Below, piece by piece: positions 7,247 through 11,156 of a stretch of 11,156 bases of DNA. The DNA is from Calditrichia bacterium. GTDB lineage: Bacteria > Calditrichota > Calditrichia > RBG-13-44-9. Position numbers and translations under genes: made by a program. The notes beneath the pieces were generated by a model. It saw only the letters and a list, made by a program, of their open reading frames with translations. It made no database searches and was not told where the DNA came from. Position 1 is the first letter of the stretch. Each line of letters begins with the position of its first letter. The stretch covers positions 1 to 11,156 of the forward strand of contig JALXCH010000591.1 of the NCBI GenBank assembly GCA_026991005.1. The letters are read 5' to 3'.

Positions 7247-8161
7247 ATGCTGGAACAACTTTCCATTTTCGACGCATCCCGCCTCATTCTGGGGGATTAC
7301 TATCTGGCACTGGAGAAAGGGGAATGGGATTCTTTACCTTCAATTATGGACATGCTGGAACAGCTGGGTGTGAAATTAGACCACTGGAAGGAGAAATATC
7401 GTTTCTGGTCGGAACGAATTCCTCAATTACGGAAAGCGGAGTCGTTTTCGGTTCAGGAAAAGGGAAAGTTTCTGGAAGACCTTCAGAAAGAGCTTCTGGA
7501 ACGAGAATGGATTGAGGAATCGTTACGGGTAGAGAAATACTGGTTGCGCCGCATTTTAAAAGAGATAGATTCCCGGAATCCGGACTATATTACTCCCAAC
7601 CTCCATGTTGCGGACGCTTTTCTGAAATTGGGGAAGTACCAGAAGGCGCTGGAAGCGGCGCAAATTTATTGTTCCCAGAAAGAAACGGATCCCCGTTTAT
7701 TGAGCTTGCAAACATACTGTTTGTACAAACAAAATAAACTGGGTGCTGCCACTACTTTAACCGTTTTTGCTATGTTTTACAATCCGTTGCAGGTGGAGCC
7801 AGGCTTTTTTTACAATCCCCGCCTGCTGGAAGTACTGAATTCACTTCGAGAAGAGTACCGTAAGGAAGAGGAAGCGCGAGCGGTATGGCCCTGGGTCGCC
7901 TGGCAGCAGGGTGTTTTCGAAATTCCCCCGGGGGAAGAGTATGCCGGGAAGATTCGGGAAATTTACGGCAAGAAATTGTTGAAATTTAAACCTCAGGACG
8001 AAATTCAAAAACAGTTGTATTTTAATCATCTTCTTTATTTATGCGAGGTGGAGCGGAAGAACCACAAATTCGTCACTGGAGAAATGGTTGAACTTTTAAT
8101 TTGCATGAAACGCACCAATTGCAAATTTTATCAGAGGTATCTTCAGCACTTGAACCAGTAA
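7247..8161 (+). CDS. Unrecognised protein with TPR-like helical repeats
   Basis: I do not recognise this 304-residue protein. It is rich in Glu, Lys, Leu, Tyr and Trp and looks all-helical and soluble, with no signal peptide or membrane segment. It opens with MLEQLSIFDASRLILGDYYL, then a charged region likely to form long helices (about 45-110). Residues about 117-165 resemble a tetratricopeptide repeat pair: AFLKLGKYQKALEAA, then DPRLLSLQTYCLYKQNKLGAA. The C-terminal 40 residues carry three cysteines but no spaced metal-binding pattern. TPR-like folds usually mediate protein contacts, but no partner can be named. The ribosome site is weak (AGGAA about 11 bases before ATG). The stop overlaps the AAAGGA site of nfo and the gap is 11 bases, so it is probably expressed with nfo. 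The 64-base gap after purL has no terminator. Coding is supported by base use like that of the flanking genes and by the single long open frame. Confidence 0.8.
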   Translation: MLEQLSIFDASRLILGDYYLALEKGEWDSLPSIMDMLEQLGVKLDHWKEKYRFWSERIPQLRKAESFSVQEKGKFLEDLQKELLEREWIEESLRVEKYWLRRILKEIDSRNPDYITPNLHVADAFLKLGKYQKALEAAQIYCSQKETDPRLLSLQTYCLYKQNKLGAATTLTVFAMFYNPLQVEPGFFYNPRLLEVLNSLREEYRKEEEARAVWPWVAWQQGVFEIPPGEEYAGKIREIYGKKLLKFKPQDEIQKQLYFNHLLYLCEVERKNHKFVTGEMVELLICMKRTNCKFYQRYLQHLNQ

Positions 8162-8172
8162 AGGAATAATCT

Positions 8173-9084
8173 GTGGTTAAGAAGACTTTTTCGTTTGAAA
8201 AACATCCACCCATTGGGGCACACACGTCCATTGCCGGGGGAGTTCAGAACGCCATTTATCTGGGTAAGGAAATTGGTTGCAATGTGGTACAAATTTTCAG
8301 CAAAAACCAGATGCAATGGAAAGCCAGACCTCTGACCGCCGAGGATGCGGAAAAATTTCAAAAAGCAATTCGGGGGACGGGAGTTCTCCCCATGACGGTG
8401 CACGATGCTTACTTAATTAATCTGGGTACCGCAAATCCGGTAACTTACCAGCGTTCTTATCAAGCGTTTGTGGAAGAATTGCAACGATGCGAGCTGCTGG
8501 GAGTACCTTATCTGGTGATGCATCCCGGCTCACATCTGGGAGAAGGGGAGGAGATAGGGCTCCAACGAATTGCCCAAAGCATTCGTCGGGCGTATGAGGA
8601 GTCCGGGGTGACAAAAACGGTGGTACTGCTGGAAACTACCGCCGGGCAGGGCACTAACCTGGGATATCGTTTCGAGCAACTGGCAGAGATTATGGAAATG
8701 AGCGGGATGGAAGAAAAGATTGCCGTTTGTGTGGATACCTGCCATATTTTCGCCGCCGGATACGATATTCGCGAAGCGGAAAGTTATTTTCGCACCAAAC
8801 AGCAATTTCAGCGCATTCTGGGACTGGAAAAATTGAAAGCTTTCCATGTGAACGACAGCAAAGGAGACCTGGGCAGTCGTCTGGATCGCCATGCCCGCAT
8901 CGGGCAGGGGAAAATTGGAAGTGAAGCATTTCGCCTGCTGGTGAACGATCCGGATTTTCGGAACATTCCCATGATTCTGGAAATCCCCGGTGGGAATCAA
9001 GCGTATGCGGAAGATATCCGGCTTCTGCGGGGATTAATCGGGCAAAAAGAAGCGGTGGCAATCCCCAGTGAAGCAACCCAATAG
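8173..9084 (+). CDS. nfo: Endonuclease IV (AP endonuclease)
   Basis: Endonuclease IV cuts the DNA backbone 5' to abasic sites and trims blocked 3' ends in base-excision repair. It is a TIM barrel with a three-metal (zinc) centre. All nine ligands of the E. coli enzyme have counterparts with nearly identical spacing: H77, H117, E154, D188, H191, H225, D238, H240 and E270 (E. coli H69, H109, E145, D179, H182, H216, D229, H231, E261). They lie in TVHDAY, VMHPGSH, LLETTAG, VDTCH, FHVNDSK, DRHARIGQG and LEIPGG. The 303 residues slightly exceed the E. coli 285, mainly through a longer N-terminus and tail. The start codon is GTG with AAGGA 7 bases before it. That site lies on the stop of the preceding gene, so coupling is likely. 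About 200 bases without a clear feature follow. Confidence 0.97.
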   Translation: MVKKTFSFEKHPPIGAHTSIAGGVQNAIYLGKEIGCNVVQIFSKNQMQWKARPLTAEDAEKFQKAIRGTGVLPMTVHDAYLINLGTANPVTYQRSYQAFVEELQRCELLGVPYLVMHPGSHLGEGEEIGLQRIAQSIRRAYEESGVTKTVVLLETTAGQGTNLGYRFEQLAEIMEMSGMEEKIAVCVDTCHIFAAGYDIREAESYFRTKQQFQRILGLEKLKAFHVNDSKGDLGSRLDRHARIGQGKIGSEAFRLLVNDPDFRNIPMILEIPGGNQAYAEDIRLLRGLIGQKEAVAIPSEATQ

Positions 9085-9289
9085 AAGAAGCATTGGCAGG
9101 GGATTCATTTCCGGTGATTTCTTGCTCTAATGGAAGTTCGGAGAAAATGGTTTATATCTAAACGATTCGAAAAATAGAGGGATTGAAAAACAATTTGAGG
9201 TGTTAAGCAAAAATTTCTTGAATGGTGAATGGAAAACTTGATTTCTAAGCGTATTTTTTCATTTCAAAAAATAAAAAGGAGTAAAACTC

Positions 9290-9769
9290 ATGATAGAAGC
9301 AGGCCAGAAGGCGCCGGAATTTCAGCTACCGGCAGATAGCGGCGAGACGGTTTCTCTGGAGCAGTTTCGAGGAAAAAAGACCGTGGTGCTCTATTTTTAT
9401 CCCAAGGATAATACCAGCGGTTGCACCCGGGAAGCGCAGAGCTTCCGGGATTTTATTTCTGAATATGAAAAGCGGGGTGCGGTAGTACTGGGAGTAAGTC
9501 CCGATAGCATCCGCTCGCACCAGAACTTCAAATCCAAACACGAGTTGAATTTTACGCTATTGAGCGATCCGGAACATCAGGTGGCCGAAGCTTACGGAGC
9601 CTGGGGAAAGAAAAAGATGTACGGTCGGGAGTACATGGGGATTATCCGCTCCACCTTCATCATTGGAAAAGATGGGGTGGTAAAGTACGTCTTTCCCAAA
9701 GTCAAACCCGCTGGTCATGCCGAAGAGGTATTAAAAGTGCTGGATGAACTGGCTGAAGCGGAAGGGTAA
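9290..9769 (+). CDS. bcp: Peroxiredoxin, PrxQ/BCP subfamily, single-cysteine form
   Basis: The protein reduces hydrogen peroxide and alkyl hydroperoxides in the cytosol through a peroxidatic cysteine. Of 159 residues (normal for BCP), C45 sits in FYPKDNTSGCTREA, matching the family's PxxxTPGC site except Ser for Pro before Gly. T42 and R120 (in IIRSTF) complete the catalytic set. C45 is the only cysteine: the resolving cysteine usual five residues later is Q50. It must therefore work as a 1-Cys enzyme, relying on an outside thiol. AAGGAG lies 8 bases before the ATG. The 205-base upstream gap is AT-rich with no promoter I can defend, and a strong terminator follows, so it is probably a single-gene unit or the end of one. 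Confidence 0.95.
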   Translation: MIEAGQKAPEFQLPADSGETVSLEQFRGKKTVVLYFYPKDNTSGCTREAQSFRDFISEYEKRGAVVLGVSPDSIRSHQNFKSKHELNFTLLSDPEHQVAEAYGAWGKKKMYGREYMGIIRSTFIIGKDGVVKYVFPKVKPAGHAEEVLKVLDELAEAEG

Positions 9770-9776
9770 CGAGACA

Positions 9777-9789
9777 TTTCCGGAAAAAT
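9777..9789. repeat. 13-bp direct repeat, copy 1 (TTTCCGGAAAAAT)
   Basis: Identical to 9884-9896, 107 bases away. The two copies flank the bcp terminator. Each holds the 8-bp palindrome TTCCGGAA. Related short strings (TTCCGGGGAA near 10006) occur further on. It may be a protein-binding site or chance. Confidence 0.5.
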
Positions 9790-9803
9790 GACGCATTATC
9801 CTG

Positions 9804-9848
9804 AAACCGGGGAAGTTAAGGTTGCCATCCGTATTCCCCGGTTTTTTT
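9804..9848 (+). terminator. Rho-independent terminator after bcp
   Basis: AAACCGGGGAA (9804-9814) pairs perfectly with TTCCCCGGTTT (9834-9844) across a 19-base loop, and a run of seven T (9842-9848) follows the GC-rich stem. It starts 34 bases past the bcp stop. The loop is long for a terminator, but the stem strength and T run make the call sound. Confidence 0.85.
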
Positions 9849-9883
9849 GTGCCAGCTTCCCGTAGCTCGGTCGTTTCTAAATC

Positions 9884-9896
9884 TTTCCGGAAAAAT
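9884..9896. repeat. 13-bp direct repeat, copy 2 (TTTCCGGAAAAAT)
   Basis: Second copy of the repeat at 9777-9789, lying 58 bases before the candidate -35 box of the aminotransferase gene. Confidence 0.5.
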
Positions 9897-9953
9897 CTAC
9901 TGGCGACACCCCAAGTTATTCACCATTAACGAAAGGTATTTTTTATTTGGTGG

Positions 9954-9982
9954 TTGAATTCCCGGGGTATTCGTTCTAATTT
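9954..9982 (+). promoter_or_regulatory. Candidate promoter for the aminotransferase gene
   Basis: TTGAAT (9954-9959), a 17-base spacer and TAATTT (9977-9982) lie in the 312-base gap between bcp and the aminotransferase. The transcript would have a leader of about 90 bases, in which I see no riboswitch. The rest of this gap holds only the bcp terminator and the two 13-bp repeats, with no gene. Confidence 0.35.
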
Positions 9983-10081
9983 CCTTGTGACAAAAAGAAT
10001 TATTTCCGGGGAATTTCATGCCGTTCGGTGTTCTGGCATTTACGGTGAAAAATGAACTCAATTAAAAATGTGGGAGGCACC

Positions 10082-11156
10082 ATGGTGCAAACGCCCATTG
10101 ATGGTCGGATTGTACGAGAAAAAATTAATGAAATGAAATTGAACAAACCGGTGGGGCTGGCTTCCATTCGGGAATTAAATCGAATTCGTACCAACATTGA
10201 AGCAGCGACCGGTGAGAAGTTTATTCGCATGGAAATGGGTATTCCCGGACTGCCTCCACCCCCAATAGCGGTGGAAGGTGAGAAAAAAGCGCTGGATCGT
10301 GGAGTTGGGGCAATTTATCCGCCATTCGATGGTATTCCCCCTCTAAAAGAAGAAATCGCGCGCTTCATTAAAAATTTTATGAATGTAGAAGTGCAACCGG
10401 AATCGTGCTTCCCCACGGTTGGTTCCATGCAGGGGAGCTTTATGGCGATGATGGTCTCTGCCCGGCGCCAGGAAGGCAAGGACAAAATCCTGTTTATTGA
10501 TCCCGGTTTCCCGGTGAACAAACTGCAAGCACGGGTGATTGGTATCGAGAGTTTACGGTTTGATATTTATGAGTATCGAGGCGAGAAGTTGTACGATAAA
10601 CTGGAATCGTTTCTTTCCCGCGGAGACGTAGGCGCGTTGATGTATTCCAATCCCAATAATCCTTCCTGGATTTGTTTTACGGAACGGGAATTACAAATTA
10701 TTGGGGAATTGGCTACCCGTTATGATGTAATTGTGCTGGAAGACCTGGCCTATTTCGGAATGGATTTTCGGAAAGATTATTCTCGGCCGGGAGAAGAACC
10801 TTTCATTCCGACCGTGGCACATTACACGGATAATTACATTCTGCTTATTTCCAGTTCCAAATCGTTTAGTCTGGCGGGGCAACGCATTGGAATGACGGCG
10901 ATTTCGGATAAATTGTTCGATCAGCACGCGCCGAATCTGGAAAAATATTTCGGAAGCGCTGTTTTTGGCCGGGCTTACATATTTGGTGCCATGTACGCCT
11001 TGAGCTCGGGCGTTTCTCATAGTGCCCAGTATGGATTGCTGGAACTGCTGCGAGCTGTGAACGATGGTGAGTTCAATTTTGTGGAATATGTGAAAGAGTA
11101 CGGGGAACGCGCCCGGGTGATGAAGAAATTGTTTACCGAAAATGGGTTTCGCATTG
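10082..11156 (+). CDS. PLP-dependent class I/II aminotransferase, 3' end cut by window edge
   Basis: The frame is open to the right edge, giving 358 residues of what I expect to be a protein of about 430-440. Fold type I aminotransferase features are in order: a PLP-binding glycine/serine turn TVGSMQGS, NPNNPSW (190-196) with N193 in the place of the conserved Asn, D221 and Y224 in EDLAYFG, and the Schiff-base lysine K260 in SSSKSFSLAGQRIGM, with R267 just after it. The transamination substrates cannot be read. The N-terminal pattern KFIRMEMGIPGLPPPP recalls a conserved, poorly characterised aminotransferase of Bacteroidetes-like genomes (from memory). The start is ATG at 10082, with GGGAGG 4 bases before it. 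An in-frame ATG at 10052 has only a weak site. The preceding terminator makes it a separate transcription unit. Confidence 0.9.
   Translation, partial: MVQTPIDGRIVREKINEMKLNKPVGLASIRELNRIRTNIEAATGEKFIRMEMGIPGLPPPPIAVEGEKKALDRGVGAIYPPFDGIPPLKEEIARFIKNFMNVEVQPESCFPTVGSMQGSFMAMMVSARRQEGKDKILFIDPGFPVNKLQARVIGIESLRFDIYEYRGEKLYDKLESFLSRGDVGALMYSNPNNPSWICFTERELQIIGELATRYDVIVLEDLAYFGMDFRKDYSRPGEEPFIPTVAHYTDNYILLISSSKSFSLAGQRIGMTAISDKLFDQHAPNLEKYFGSAVFGRAYIFGAMYALSSGVSHSAQYGLLELLRAVNDGEFNFVEYVKEYGERARVMKKLFTENGFRI

Noticed and set aside
9085..9289. Small gene or terminator between nfo and bcp
   Set aside because: The longest likely frame is 15 codons without a ribosome site, and there is no GC stem followed by a T run.

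Overview
The window is bacterial chromosome made of two unlike parts. Bases 1 to about 2430 are AT-rich (15 G/C in 60 bases at 1321-1380) and hold a minus-strand restriction-modification (R-M) type cassette. From about 2760 to the right edge the DNA is much richer in G+C (35 of 60 bases at 3241-3300) and holds plus-strand housekeeping genes. A minus-strand tRNA-Gln(CUG) sits between them, with its 3' end facing the AT-rich part.

Left part, in minus-strand order from right to left: a short DUF2283-type protein (start probably 2189), a DNA methyltransferase (start 1831) with motifs DPFAGSGTT and TSPPY, and the first 131 codons of a protein with a plausible PD-(D/Q)xK nuclease core, which runs off the left edge. 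The ribosome binding site of the nuclease overlaps the methyltransferase stop codon, so the two are probably coupled. I read this as a Type II-like R-M module that was probably acquired.

Right part, all plus strand: fabH (start of fatty-acid synthesis), lipA (lipoyl synthase), purL (FGAM synthase large subunit), an unrecognised TPR-like helical protein, nfo (endonuclease IV, all nine metal ligands present), and a PrxQ/BCP peroxiredoxin with only one cysteine, followed by a strong intrinsic terminator. Last is a class I/II aminotransferase cut by the right edge. The unrecognised gene and nfo are 11 bases apart and look coupled. The other gaps (64 to 312 bases) leave room for separate promoters, and I list three candidates by hexamer match only.

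The organism is a bacterium with ordinary Shine-Dalgarno starts (AAGGAG, GGAGG). The small-type PurL, the FabH, and an aminotransferase of a kind I associate from memory with Bacteroidetes-like lineages suggest the FCB group, perhaps Calditrichota-like. This placement is a weak inference. I see no CRISPR array, insertion sequence, phage gene or wholly new system. The points most worth following are the AT-rich R-M cassette next to the tRNA, the lone DUF2283 gene with its mis-assignable start, the single-cysteine PrxQ, and the orphan TPR-like gene beside nfo.
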